Origin: Varroa destructor
Taxonomy: Eukaryota; Arthropoda; Arachnida; Mesostigmata; Varroidae
Length of the DNA stretch: 64,000 nucleotides
Direction: 5' to 3'
Assembly (NCBI RefSeq): GCF_002443255.2
Contig: NW_019211454.1
Span: forward strand, 16,108,243-16,172,242
Numbering within the stretch: the stretch's first letter is position 1; every line of letters starts with the position of its first letter. This document shows positions 51,301-63,402 of this stretch, piece after piece. A model generated the notes under the pieces. The model did not search any database, had not been told where the DNA came from, and saw nothing but the letters and a program-made list of their open reading frames with translations. The translations under genes and the position numbers were made by a program.

Positions 51301-51611
51301 TATTCGACGGTGAAGTATTGGTTTTAAAAATATATGTCCTTTGAATATTAATTAAAAATATATGGCCCGTTTTTCCTGGGTTAAACTCGGACAGTCTTCA
51401 CTAAGTGTTTAGAAAACTGGGTCGTTAACAAGCAAATTTCATCCACTAATGACGCGTCTACAGTCTCAAAGCCCGCCGATTTTTTTTGTCGTAGTCTAAT
51501 AATATCCGATCCTCACAAAATTGTTTACAATTATACGTTTGTATAAAATGTTGTTATGTGGTAATGGTTATGATTTACCTGGAGAAAATGAACACATTTT
51601 GCGAAATTTTA
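48366..51611. other. Intergenic AT-rich DNA, no gene recognised
   Basis: Stops are dense in all frames, with no open stretch above 60 codons across most of it and no repeat that I can identify. Confidence 0.6.
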
Positions 51612-51618
51612 CTCTCTT

Positions 51619-51692
<74 letters not shown>
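51612..51692. repeat. Compound (CT)n-(TA)n microsatellite
   Basis: About 28 bases of CT repeats pass directly into about 50 bases of TA repeats. Open frames crossing it on both strands are artefacts of the repeat (alternating Ile-Tyr). Confidence 0.97.
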
Positions 51693-51694
<2 letters not shown>

Positions 51695-54180
51695 CACATG
51701 CTTTGTCACAGTCTCTGAGGCACATTCGATTCGCTTTTTATCGTTCCATTGGCTAAAGTCATTGTTTCGCTGGTTAATGAGCATTTTCTCATCGGACACA
51801 CTATCCTGAATCCCCGCATAGTCGATAACATGGTCAAGCGATAGGCTTCTTTTGAGCTGTTTCGTCGGAAGGAAGATTCGCCCCCGGGCTGTGAAAGCAC
51901 AAATGCGCATGGGGCATCGTTTGTTTCTACTGGAGATACCGATGTAGCTTTCATGGTTCAACAGACAACTGGTTTGTTGCATTTTCTGGAGAACTCAGGT
52001 TACGAGAAACTATAATTAAGATTAAACATGGCTAATCAAGATGTTTTTTGCAGTCTGTTTTTATAATCTGTAGCACTTCATTACTGACACGCAAGATGCA
52101 TACACGAGGTGGAAAAATGTATTGATAAAACTTATCTGCTTTGGAAATTTACATATATTTAATCCTACAGGATTCAATGTTTGTTAAATTTTTTCCAGTT
52201 AAAACCGACCGGCCATCAAACAGAATTATGAATTGTCAGTCATTGGTCGATCTGTTTTCGGCAATAATACTATAGCAGAGCTTCCGGATAACTTGACCCA
52301 AACACGACCTCAACATTCGAAGTAATTACCTCAGATATTGCCTGTTGTTAACAAATGATTTATGTTAACATTGTGAAATATATAACTCGTATACATTGTC
52401 AATTTCGATACGCTCACCTGTTTGTGAATGATAGACGCAGACAAGAAATCAGATAAAGCATTCAATACATTATTATAGGCTCAGAGAGTGTATCAGGCAT
52501 CCTAGCCACTTCTAGCATTTGCGCAATGCAAGCTTCTTCGACCTTTCTATATCACCCTCAGGAGAAACAGGCATCTCGAGATAGCAGCAATCGTAGACGC
52601 TGAACGTACAGTTCTATGCATGACCTATAGATATATGGGTTAGGGGCAAAATACGTTTCCAATTGAGATGAGGGTAAGACTAAATTTACTAGATGTATAT
52701 ACTACTGAGGACGGTGACTGTTGTCATTGCTGATTGTTTTACAGGGACGGCAGTCACCAGCCTGACTAGTTAGTGTTGAAGAAATGCTCAAAGCGATAAC
52801 ATCCATCAATTCACATACGTTTCTTCTAGTCTGCCAGAAAATACTCGCTCTTCAGTCCACACTGGTAGACGACGTCCTATTGGCATTGTATTGTGACTCT
52901 TTGGATTTGCCAATGGACGATACAAGCATATTGTTCTGTCACAATACATTAAAAGAAAGAAAGAACCCTATTTGTCGATCCACATATAGATTCGCTGAGG
53001 AAGTTCAATCGTTTGTATGCGTGTTGTCTATATGTCACAATTACAGGCGTAGTTCGATCTAACGGGTTGTGTCGTTTTCAATATAATTTTCATTTAGTAA
53101 TAAAATGAAAACAGGTACTTTACGTTAGACATAGAAGTTTATACATAGACTAAGCGTTTCAAGAGTTCATAATAACAGCGATAAAGCAGCTGTAGTAGTA
53201 CTAACTAGTAACCGCGACAAAAACAGTAAAAATACAACTACCCTTCCATAGGTAACTATTATCTAGGACGCAACCGTAGTCTTTCTTGTCAAAAGCGCTG
53301 GCCTACTTCTGTCGCCGTATGTCAATATCATTATCTATTCAATCTACACCCTACGTTTATTGTTCCGGCAAAACGTTTATCTAAGTTTCTTACGCATGGA
53401 TCATACGACGGCTGTTGGCAATTTGCCCCAGCCCCAAGGTCGAAGTGACTCAATTCAAGTTAGCTGTTCAACGATCAGAACCAAATGCTAGTTTTCGCTG
53501 TGATTAAGGAATTTGCTCCTAGAATATATTAGGGCGAAAATGAATTGATGCCAGCAGTGTGGTGCCTAAGATGTACGTGTAAGGCACATGGCCTTCTCGT
53601 TCTCGGCTCTTTAACGCACTTGGACACACAACTGAGTGTCGCAACAATTGCTGCCAATGTTTGGGATCTACCGTCTATTCCGAGCTTGCCTCGATGGTAT
53701 ATCTGACGACTTACTTACGTGCAACCAGAAAAAGGAAGAGAACCTGTTTATAGACAAAAAAAAAATAAGAAGGTGTACCTAACGGAATTCAATGGCAAGC
53801 GAGATCATAGGCAACGAATAGGCTGACTATTTTACACATCGATGCACTAAACTATATGTTGATAATTTCTAAATCTAAATTAAGTTTTGGCAGAGAAATG
53901 TGATGCCTTGAATACCAAGCTGGGCTTGACAGAGTCGTCATACTGGTCATATTGGCTGCTATGGCAAGGGGATTATGGATAACTAAACGTCTACCGGTAT
54001 TAATCGATGTACACAAAGTTAATGCAATATTATACTTAGCGTATATCGAGCAGTCCTCATTGCCCGCGTGATTCTAAACCATCTCAGTCTGCTTCAGTTG
54101 CTTGCTCTGGCAAAGCTCGAACTACTATTGTGCAGAGCAATCAATTAGTGTTCGCATCCGCTTCCTTTATTAGGTGCTTA
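51693..54180. other. Intergenic, no gene recognised
   Basis: The best open frame is 52784-53062 on the plus strand (92 codons, TLVDDVLLALYCDSLDLPMD). It is somewhat protein-like but unidentified, with no splice support. Otherwise nothing. Confidence 0.4.
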
Positions 54181-54184
54181 CTGC

Positions 54185-54538
54185 TTGCAAACAGTTACCG
54201 ATACGTACCCAGATATGACTCGGCATCTGACAGCTTACAGCAGCTGTACGTACACAAAGGAGATTCCGCTAGGGGACGCTATAGTGGTGGTTTGTTGGAA
54301 AGTGTTTGTTTATCAAGGCGTCGAAGCGGTGTCCCAAGCGGAAGAGGTCCACGGGGATACTTTTAAAGCTGCCAAAAAGCAGGATATACCCACCTTTGTC
54401 CCCTCTTGGTGGGCAACAGCTCCTGCAGCATCCAAGAAAATTAGTTTACTGCAAAAAGTAATCATCTGGAGATACAATCAACTTTGCACTACTGCACTTA
54501 TACCAGGGTTAATCATCCTCTACTGCGTATTCGACTAG
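54185..54538 (+). CDS. Open frame of 117 codons, unidentified
   Basis: The frame is open from an ATG-less start and includes YTKEIPLGDAIVVVCWKVF and AKKQDIPTFVPSWWATAPA. The composition is protein-like and less AT-rich than its surroundings. There is no recognisable domain, and a second plus-strand frame overlaps it. Coding status is uncertain. Confidence 0.22.
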   Translation: MQTVTDTYPDMTRHLTAYSSCTYTKEIPLGDAIVVVCWKVFVYQGVEAVSQAEEVHGDTFKAAKKQDIPTFVPSWWATAPAASKKISLLQKVIIWRYNQLCTTALIPGLIILYCVFD

Positions 54539-54981
54539 TAACCCGTAACGTGTAGGATACGGAGAAAGGAACTGAGAACTTTAAAGTTCCGAAGCACCGT
54601 TATTCCTACATCGTTACTTGTTTGAAAAACTAAACTAGTAAATATACGGTAAGTCTAGTTACCGTTGCGTAACGGGTAATGTTTTTCTCTCGTTCTGTAT
54701 AATGATATAATTGTGCCCAATATAAAGCGTTTCGACAATCAGAGCGTAGTGCGCTAACTTCCCAGGGCTTGCATTGGCATCATTTTATCGGCCTGGGAAC
54801 ACTCATAAGGGTTTGAGCAAGTCTGTCAGTCAAAAAGCTTGTTAAAACCGGCTCGTGCAGCGAGGAAATTGGTGCCAATCGCAGATTGGCAGAACTCAAA
54901 ATTTTTCCTTATTTGTGGCACTCATCTAACAGTGTTTTCATCGTCGTCCTTGAATTTATCATTCGAGTGTTAAGTGTACTT

Positions 54982-54993
54982 CCCCCCCCCCCC
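54982..54993. repeat. Poly(C) tract of 12
   Basis: Twelve consecutive C on the plus strand in otherwise AT-rich DNA. Its length is the kind that sequencing often miscounts. Confidence 0.9.
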
Positions 54994-55357
54994 GAGGTGA
55001 GCTGAGCTAGCGGACCTCGCAGTAGCCAACATGCAGGACCCATCTGCACGGACTTGTATGGCAAATAAAATCGTGTCAGCCATCACCAACACTACGAAGA
55101 GTGATGCCTGAGTGTTGTTCTTGCCTGTCAACCGGTATGGTGTTTCGCCGCTGACCACCTTGATGGCTGCTGTGACAACAACAGCGATTATCTTAATAGG
55201 ATCATCAAGGAATAATTATACACTGCGTAATTAAGTTCTCATCGCTGACTTTAATTAATTGATATAATATCATATAAAAAATTTCAATCCAAATGTATTC
55301 TGCGTCGGATACTTAAATGATTAGGCATTGCCTCGGGGTCCCAGCACGAAACAAAGT

Positions 55358-55433
55358 GCGTCTACGCCCAACTTCGAACCTAGCACTCCTAAATTTAGTA
55401 GGCAAGTACGTAACCCGCTGCGTTTCTATGAAG
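55358..55433 (-). repeat. tRNA-derived, SINE-like fragment
   Basis: Read on the minus strand, an A-box-like AACGCAGCGGG is followed by a 4-bp anticodon-type stem (CCTA...TAGG) with a seven-base loop, CTAAATT. A good B box, AGGTTCGAAG, follows at the right distance. The stems of the T arm and acceptor do not pair well, so it is not a working tRNA. The promoter boxes with weak folding are typical of a tRNA-headed SINE or an old tRNA pseudogene. The sequence after the head (ending near 55320) has no recognised partner in this window. Confidence 0.4.
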
Positions 55434-56286
55434 ACAATATGAACATCTATTCTGAATGAATCTATTCTTTCCGTCCGTAAGAATCAAACTGGGAGTTTGC
55501 CCCGCATTAGCACGCCCTATGCGCCTATCTAGACCAGCTCATATAAAGCTCATGTAAACTTGGATCTAAAACGATAGCGAAATAAATAACATGTTATATT
55601 TCCCACTAGGCATGCTATAACCACCTCGAACTGGACCTATGACGAACTATACTAATAGATAATTAACTGGGCGTCGTGAACTTAAAAATAGTGCTGGTAT
55701 GAAATAAGTTATACTCGCTTTATTGGCCCACATACCCATAGCAACAAGATGGATCGCAAAAGTTGCTTCGTGAGCTGTAGAAGTTTATGCACTGGGCGAA
55801 AATGGTACATTGTAGTACACCATTTAGTAGGTGCAATAACAAGATATATACTAAAACTCGTCAGGTTCCAATATAAAACGAAGACAGTGTATAAGTAATA
55901 TAAGCAAAATCTATTAAAGCACCTATTAATTAAACTGAAAAAAGAAAAGCAGATAATTTTAAATGCATATAGTCGAAGGACTACATGCAGGACAACAGGT
56001 TCATCATAAAGTCTAAGAAGGTCTTTCAGTAGGCCGTCAGGGCGTAAATTCAGAGGCGAGATAAAAGTAGGTTTAGAGGTTAGAAAATAATTGACTTTGT
56101 ATTAATAAGTAAGCTCACAGTTTAAGAAACTCTACAAGGTAAAGAAATTAACATATTTTTCATGTAAAGGTGCTCTATAGAGAGGCTAATATGCTACGAT
56201 CAAAGCATGGTATTATTGATTATCGACATCGAAGACAAATACTTTGTCAATAGTACAAAGTGCAATGCTGTTACCGACTTGTCGGC
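55434..56286. other. Intergenic AT-rich DNA, no gene recognised
   Basis: Dense stops in all frames. No repeat or exon recognised. Confidence 0.6.
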
Positions 56287-56333
56287 ATGGTTCCCGTAAG
56301 CATATATATATATATATATGCTTACGGGACCAT
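56287..56333. repeat. Near-perfect palindrome with a TA centre
   Basis: ATGGTTCCCGTAAGC and GCTTACGGGACCAT face each other across a run of TA. The arms differ only by one extra T in the left arm, and the TA centre is itself self-complementary. The whole 47-base element can fold into one long hairpin. Confidence 0.9.
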
Positions 56334-57270
56334 ATAAAATAAAGTTTTATCTATGCCGTGTTAAGATGAAATTAAATTAGGAAGTAAAACTAATTAACGT
56401 AATTATAATATCGGTGAGATAAAACGACAGGACGAATAGAATATCCGACACAAAGTGACCCAATCCAGTGTGATGCAAAATGCATTTCACTAAGAAACGC
56501 TTTTTTACTTATACCCCTCTATAGGTATACTGTGCTTAAGCCATGACTGTCGATCATTCTGCGTCGCACTTATGAAGGAATGTCTCAACTTGTTCGAGAC
56601 ATAAATCTGAATAGACCACCATTGAAGCCGGTTTCAATTACTTAATTACTTAATAAATCAGAAACGTATTGAGATCTGACCACTTTTTACCATAATCCTT
56701 TAACTAATCATCGCACGAATTCACTCTGCAGTAGCGATTCTTTCCATTCTTGTATCTATTTCTGCAGAAGTCACCCTCCAAGTGGGTACCCCCAGTGGGT
56801 GTCCGCTTTTACTGTCTTAACTATACTGTTGCAGTGGGTTCCAGCCTCGACTGTAGCCTATTCAGCCATCCATTTATTCTCGCCGAACAGCAGCGGCAAC
56901 AGTTGAAGCGGTACTTTTGACATGGAACAACGTTGCTTTCTTCGACGCTGGCTATCAGGACCTGCCCTACGCGGTACTAAAAAAAACTTCAAAAATGAGA
57001 GAAATGTTGTCGGAATATTTCGCTCCTAGCTGATAGCAGAAGCGACAATAGCAATAACAATTGCTTCGGCAGAGGCCGGATAGTAGTAACGGCCACCTGG
57101 CAGCGCCTAGCAACCAGCTAATTCTGCCGAATAGGAAATAAAGAAGTAGACAGAGCAGGTCCATACGAGCTCACGTTAAGTTTTCTTCAGCATTTTCTTC
57201 TAGTCCTCCTTTCCTCCGGCCCGTGTCTACTTGAGACAATAGTAGATTTTCAGTTGCTGAGCTCACACAT

Positions 57271-57330
57271 GCACATGCACGCATGCACACATCAAGAAAC
57301 GCACATGCACGCATGCACACATCAAGAAAC
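57271..57330. repeat. Perfect 30-bp tandem duplication
   Basis: A 30-base unit starting GCACATGCACGCATGCACAC occurs twice without a gap or mismatch (57271-57300 and 57301-57330). Each copy contains the 10-base palindrome TGCATGCGTG-like core (GCATGC). The length is a multiple of three, but no real gene is evident across it. Confidence 0.95.
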
Positions 57331-58357
57331 GCATATGCAATTACATATACGATATATCGAGTGCCACATGCAGCGGCCCACTGACCCACTGACAGAGAGG
57401 TTCATACGAAGCTCCCACGAATCCGCAAACCTTCCTCGGACAGTCAAGCTAATACAGTTGTAATGGGCGGCTGGTAACTGTCGGATTCCGGGCGCAGCTT
57501 TTCCCCTAATCTTGTCACTTATCACTATCTGACCACCGTCATCGGTTTTTGCCTTTTGAGCATCGCGCTGGCTTATTCGTTCTCTCTGGCCTACTGTCAA
57601 CCCGTCGCTTATTGAACGCTTCCATCGCCCGCTTTGACGACCAAACCCAGCACTAATAGTCCACCAAGCCATGACTCCGACGACAGCGCGCGGTGAAACC
57701 ATCGCTAGCTACACTTCCTTCGAGTCAGGATATTGGAGCTCCGTAAGCTTTTCCTTTTCTAGAGCATTCAATCTGCCGACCTGTCTGTTCGCCGTTCACC
57801 CCCCTACGCTTAGCGCGCCTTCCTTCTCTTCGATTCGTACTTATAGTAACTATGATTTTATTTTCCTCTGTTTAGCCATCACAAGCTTGATTACTGTCGA
57901 CAAGGCGAAAACAAGCTGGCAGCAGCTGACTACACGAAAAATTCGAAAGAATAAAAGCGTCCTTTCTTCGTTGGGAAGAAAGCTGGGTCAAAAGCGGAGC
58001 CTTAACAACATGGATGGACGAATCGGAATAAGCAACATGTGCCTGTCGAATTCGAGAATTCTGAAGGGGGCGGCGACGGGCCAGGCTAACAGTCAGGCCG
58101 CTCAGGCCGTTGTGTCGAATAAAGAGATAGGGTTCAAGTCGCTGAATGGGGTTGGACGAGACTGGGTCGTGATGATTTTTTATCGTGTCTTTCTTTCGCT
58201 GCTTTCTCCTGCTGTTGTTGTTGTTGTTGTTGTTGTCCGTCCTGTTTGTGGCTGGTTTTATAAAAGCACTGCGTCGCTTTGTGTATGTTTTTGCCCGCCG
58301 TAGTATCGTCAGAGAAAGTGTTGTATCAATGCGTTCTTGACTGACGGTTGCCCCCAT
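57322..58357. other. GC-richer patch with the longest unassigned open frames
   Basis: The plus strand is open for 210 codons (57671-58303). The minus strand is open for 161 codons (57872-58357) and 126 codons (57322-57702). Neither strand shows a recognisable domain. The minus frame has a run of Asn and the plus frame a run of Val at the same (GTT)n repeat. This could be a 5' exon or promoter region of an unseen gene, and which strand is coding cannot be decided. Confidence 0.3.
58211..58236. repeat. (GTT)n trinucleotide repeat
   Basis: Eight GTT units in a row. It would encode Val on the plus frame and Asn on the minus frame. Confidence 0.92.
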
Positions 58358-61300
58358 GGTTCTTAGAACAGATGCAGCAATATTCCGCTATTCTCAGACT
58401 TTCATTCTCCAGTAACGAGAACCTTTACGAGAAAGTAGGCCAACAGGTAGTTTATTTTCGAGCTCTATTATTGTCGTTTTCTTTCTGCCACAAAAGGTAA
58501 TTTCCATTTCAGTGAGCGGTGTTTTCCCTGTGCGAGCACGTACCCTATCTGTACATATGTGTACAACTCCCACCTAACATTTCCTTATGATGAATTGAAG
58601 CTCTTATGAATTCATTGCCAGCACGATCGAGTCCCTTCTGCCAGCGAATCGCGTTGCGATAAGCTCTGGGCCTATAACTACTGTTATAACGCTATATTAC
58701 TTAAAACAATAGAAGTAACCTAATGATGGCTCAATAGGTACCATATTTCATCGTATTTTTCGTCCCTGAACACCGCGGTCGTGTCGAGCACTTGTTTCAC
58801 CTGTTGCCCTTCTATACTGGCTGGGCCTAAGTACTAGATTATTTAGCCGTTTAAGTTATCGTGTTGATACGAGAAAAGTCATTTTTAGAATAACGGTAAC
58901 ACATGCAAAACGCACAATTAGTGAAATATATAATAATATAAACTTAGTGATACGATCTATTTCTAGCGAGGGTTTTTACCTCAGGATTGTGCCTCAGTCA
59001 GAGCCAGACCTTATTATCGGACTATATCGAGTTCAATATTATTTTGCTCAGGTTTGTGGGTTTTTTTCCACATCATACCGCATTATACCGCCACATCGAT
59101 TTCGGGTCTAAGACATTAGTAAATCAGAATACGGCAGAGTAAGAGATGCTTTATCTGGACAAGACGCCATTAACTTTCCAATGGTGCAAGCGAGCGGCTT
59201 ATTATATTACTCCTCACATCTTGTAAAAAGATAACTTAGTATAGAGGCGTATAGACTGAATTGACAAATAGAGAAATTTACAGAACACATCTACGTGACC
59301 ACTCGATCGAGCGTACGTTTAGCACGTACTGACTGAGCTGCCTACTCCTGTCGCCGGGTGCTACCATATATGTGACAATCCCTGAAAGCCACAACAATGG
59401 ATTATTAATTGTGCTATATTGTAGACGCTGAAGTATTTCGATGTCCCATGTGTTTATCTCGCGAGCAAAAGACTGATGGAAAAGGGTAGAGTTAAGATGC
59501 TTCTAGTACGTAGATATTCATTTTGGCTAATTTCCGGAAAATATCTACGCCGGTATTGAATATAGTTTACTGTCAACTGGATAGACTAATCACACAGTCC
59601 ATTTGGACCGCTTTTCCGGTGGCGTTGTTCTCAAGGATTTTCTTCATTTGAATCTACATAGAACTGAGCCCGTTTTTTTGGTCGGACATTTCTACACACA
59701 TGTCAGAATAATCGTCCACAAAGGAAATCAGTTACACTATAGCCGATACGAAATTCCGTTTCAAGCCGCTATGTATTTCCCAAGGTACAGTTGCTCATGT
59801 AGAGTCAAGTAAGAAAAGAATAAGGCAGATTTTACTCAAACGGCTCTCGATTATCCCTCTAAATTTGACTATTATTTAATAAAAATCGCACGGAGATGTT
59901 TGCCTATCATTCTATAATACATACGATACATATGATACTCCTTGTGTGAATAAATTTATACATGTATATATAGGAATATATTGTTGTCAGCGTTTTTGCT
60001 TTGTGGCTTCACCTGACTCACACGAGACGCTGTCGATGACATCACTGTTTCGCTGTTCGTTTGTTTTCTTCTAAACATCGTCGTTACAATTGCCAAGCGG
60101 CTTCTGCCTAGTGAAGTTATTTCTACTGAACCAAAATACAGATCCCCCTTTAGCTCCTACCAACTCCCCAAAGTATCCTCGTGCAACAACTGTTGTTACT
60201 GACCTTTATCTATTTGATATGCGAACGATAAGCCCGCCGCTATCGAACAACCTCTCGTCGATATCCTTCTGTTCATTCTCTTCGAATCTGTCCCGTTTAC
60301 GGTTCCCCTGCCGTATACATAGTTGCATCGTCAGTACAAGTGATTCATTTGTCAGTCATGGTCAAACAACGGTAGAGGCAGGAGCAGCAGGTATTGTGAC
60401 AGCGATCTCTTAACTTGTGACTCGGTATGTCTGCCGTGACCTGTTTTCATCTTGCCTATTAGAAGGGTTCGCCCCTTGAGACATTTCGTAGGCAGCTGAG
60501 TACAAACAACCATGACTAGCTGGATTCTAACTTAATAGGTGTTAACGAAAATGTGTATGTCGTTAGCTAGCTTGCGTCTCAGGGAACGGATGAGACAGCG
60601 TCACGTTTGGTCGGAGTGTCGAGAGCAGCGTAGGTATGCCGAGCGCTTGATACGAAGTACGCCTGGCTCCTAGTCATTTTCGGTAAGGCGTAGCTACACA
60701 TACGTAGAGACAGATGTGGCTCTTTCCTACCCAAAGAGGAGCCTCTTGAACTTTTTCGTCTCGTGCTGATTCGCGAGTGGATCGCCGATCCTCGGCTCGC
60801 TCAGTTACCTGGTCGCTTCGACGCCTGTGCTTCACCTATGCCGCGCTACAGACATCTCGCCCGTAGACTTATTTTCCCCTGCTTCTTGCCCAATTGGCCA
60901 CGGCCGTTGCGGCAATTCGCACGACGTTAGTCTGAACCGGTCAGCTGCGAACCGCGCGCCCCCATCGCAGCGTAAAGGCATGAACGCGACGAGGTCTCAG
61001 ACAGCCCGTTCCTATCCCTAAACCAACCCCCCTACCGCTGCCTCACCTAAGCTGTACGAACAGCAACAACAGCGTCGCTAATAACCGTATGCATATAACG
61101 ATGATGCTTTGCCTGCTTGAATTAGACAAGCTGGGACCAGCTGATCGGCATCCTATTCGGCGCCCTATGGTGAATCTAGTGGCTGCCGCATAGAGCCAAG
61201 AACCGAATTCGTTGTTGTAAGGGGGCGCATTGGCGCAGCTTAGCTATTGAAACGTCGACCAAACTTTTACTGAAGAAAAGCGAACAATATATAAAGGCGC

Positions 61301-63180
61301 TGAATGGAAAAATGAACCCGGCATCAGCTAAACTTCGAACGGGGATAGTTTTGTAGTCGATCGTAGCGATATGCGATGACATTCTAACGGGAATTTCCCC
61401 GGTGACCCACACACTCTACGAGACAGGGTTGGTTGATCGAAGGTCGACAGAAGCATGTTCGGTCTCTGCATAATATCCGTTGGGTCTACGTTTTATACAA
61501 TTTTATCGGGAAAGATGTTGAAATTTTGATCAGCTTGCCGATCGACGATAAAGACTAGCTATGGGAACTGCAATGGTTGATTTCAGCGTCCTTGATACTG
61601 CTTGGCAAATACATCTTTTTCTGGTTGGACATTCTGGTCTCGGGTTCTCTATTGCGGACAGGTAAGAGCTTGGGACTGCTGCAGGGGAGTGAATAGACCA
61701 CAAAATATGGCCATTAGTATAGTGATAAAAACTTCTGCTACTCATTATCATATTAACTAAGCAACTCATATTAAGTATATTACATGTAACACTATTTAAG
61801 TAGCTATATTAAATGAACCATTACTGAACCTGTGCCCGGTGTCCATTCGTTCTAATTTCATTATATTTTATCCATCCTATTTTTATTATAAGAAGAAATA
61901 ATAAAAAGGAAAGCAGGGAAGACACCGCAGATCTGGCCAAAACAGCGATACCACAACAACGACTTTGGATGATACTTTCTTTTGGTTCTATTCGCAAACG
62001 ATAAAGATGACAAAATTTAAACGAACATACAACAAGGCACCCCAGTAGCAAATTGCTGGACCTGGCAGTTTAAGCAGTCCCCGCAGTGTCGCATCAATAT
62101 AATCCTGCGCGAACCTTGTCACCGCTACATTACCAGCATATTTTATTGTTAGTGATTTTTTCGTGCAGCCAAAATCTATTTCGTAGTCGAACCGGGAAGG
62201 CGTTTGGTTTTTATATTTTTTTGGCTTGTCTGCTGCCTCTCCAACAGATCCAAGATATCATCTACAGCCACTGACATTGTCTAGGACTCTGGCGGGTCTA
62301 CCGTTAGGGGCGCCTACATTTTTGCTGGTCTTTGAAAGGAACGAACGACTATGCAGAGACACGGCGATGAAGCGAGCGAACGTCCGCATGAGCCTTCTTA
62401 GTTACCTGTTGTTTCTCCTAGGTAATTCATAGCTACAGTGACCGGGCCTGCTGCGAGTAAAATAACTCGTGGTTCTATAAGATGTTTGAAATGGAACACA
62501 TCGATTTGCGTATCTACCCTTATGTGTCTACGTCCGCCTGTTTCGATATGTGGCACTAGTGGCAAGTCCGATCACCCGAAATGTGACTGGACAGATCTCC
62601 GAATAGAAAGGAACGTCTGCAAAAGATGCAACATGGCCTCATCTAAGATCCCGTGCAGTGTTTTTGCTCTGTGCTCTACGATTGAAGCTGAGCTATTGAT
62701 CTGTGTAGGGGGCTCAATGCAACCGTGGCGTACAGGTACACCTGTGCGTATCTGTTCGTCTGTATGTATGTAAATGGGCAGTTACAAATTTGGAACACTG
62801 TATTAAGCTGTTAGTCACACGCAAATTGTTTTTTAGGGGATGGAAAAGAGTCTCTTTCCACACTTTCATGTTTGCACATGTGCGCCGACGCACAATAGTC
62901 CGGCTATATCAAGGCAGCGTCTATTGCTTCTCTTAGGCGCAATTTTCGTCATTGGTTCGTCCGCTACCTTCTGCTTCTCAAGTTCATTGGGTTCGGGTGT
63001 CAGCACAGAGCAAAAAGCGCAGGCTGAAGCTTGATCCGTCAGTATAATAGATGGAACCCTACTGAACCAGGCAGACCTTGCGACTACATGTATACCCAAA
63101 TAGACGACACCATCGCTACATAGCCCAAGTAAGACGATACTACCCCATATAAGAGGGTGAGCAGCGAGGGTCTACTATGA
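58358..63180. other. No supported gene; GC rises towards the right
   Basis: Open frames are under about 110 codons. GC-richer sequence lies near 60.8-61.0 kb and 62.4-62.8 kb, but no domains, start context or splice pairs can be supported. Confidence 0.45.
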
Positions 63181-63402
63181 CGGTCAACAACTTCTTCCTC
63201 GTGTTACCGGCGGACCGAGCAAGCCGACACGGTGAGCGATGTAAAAGAAGAACATGATAATGGTGATGATGATCGTTACGATGACGACGTAGTTCAGAGA
63301 CTAAAAGAGAGAAGAAATAGAAGGCAAGCGAAAAATAAGAAAAGCGAAAGATGGACGCCAAAAGATGGCGAGACAGGGGAAGGCGAAACAACTGTTCCCT
63401 AA
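63181..63402 (+). CDS. Charged open stretch, possible exon
   Basis: Seventy-three codons are open between a TGA and a TAA without an ATG. The stretch contains DVKEEHDNGDDDRYDDDV followed by VQRLKERRNRRQAKNKKSER. An acidic run followed by a basic run is common in disordered nuclear proteins, but also arises from GAT- and AAG-rich simple sequence, which is visible here. It is not assignable to a family. Confidence 0.22.
   Translation, partial: RSTTSSSCYRRTEQADTVSDVKEEHDNGDDDRYDDDVVQRLKERRNRRQAKNKKSERWTPKDGETGEGETTVP

Noticed and set aside
51521..51982. Long frames with Ile-Tyr or Arg-Glu repeats near 51.6 kb
   Set aside because: They are translations of the CT/TA microsatellite.
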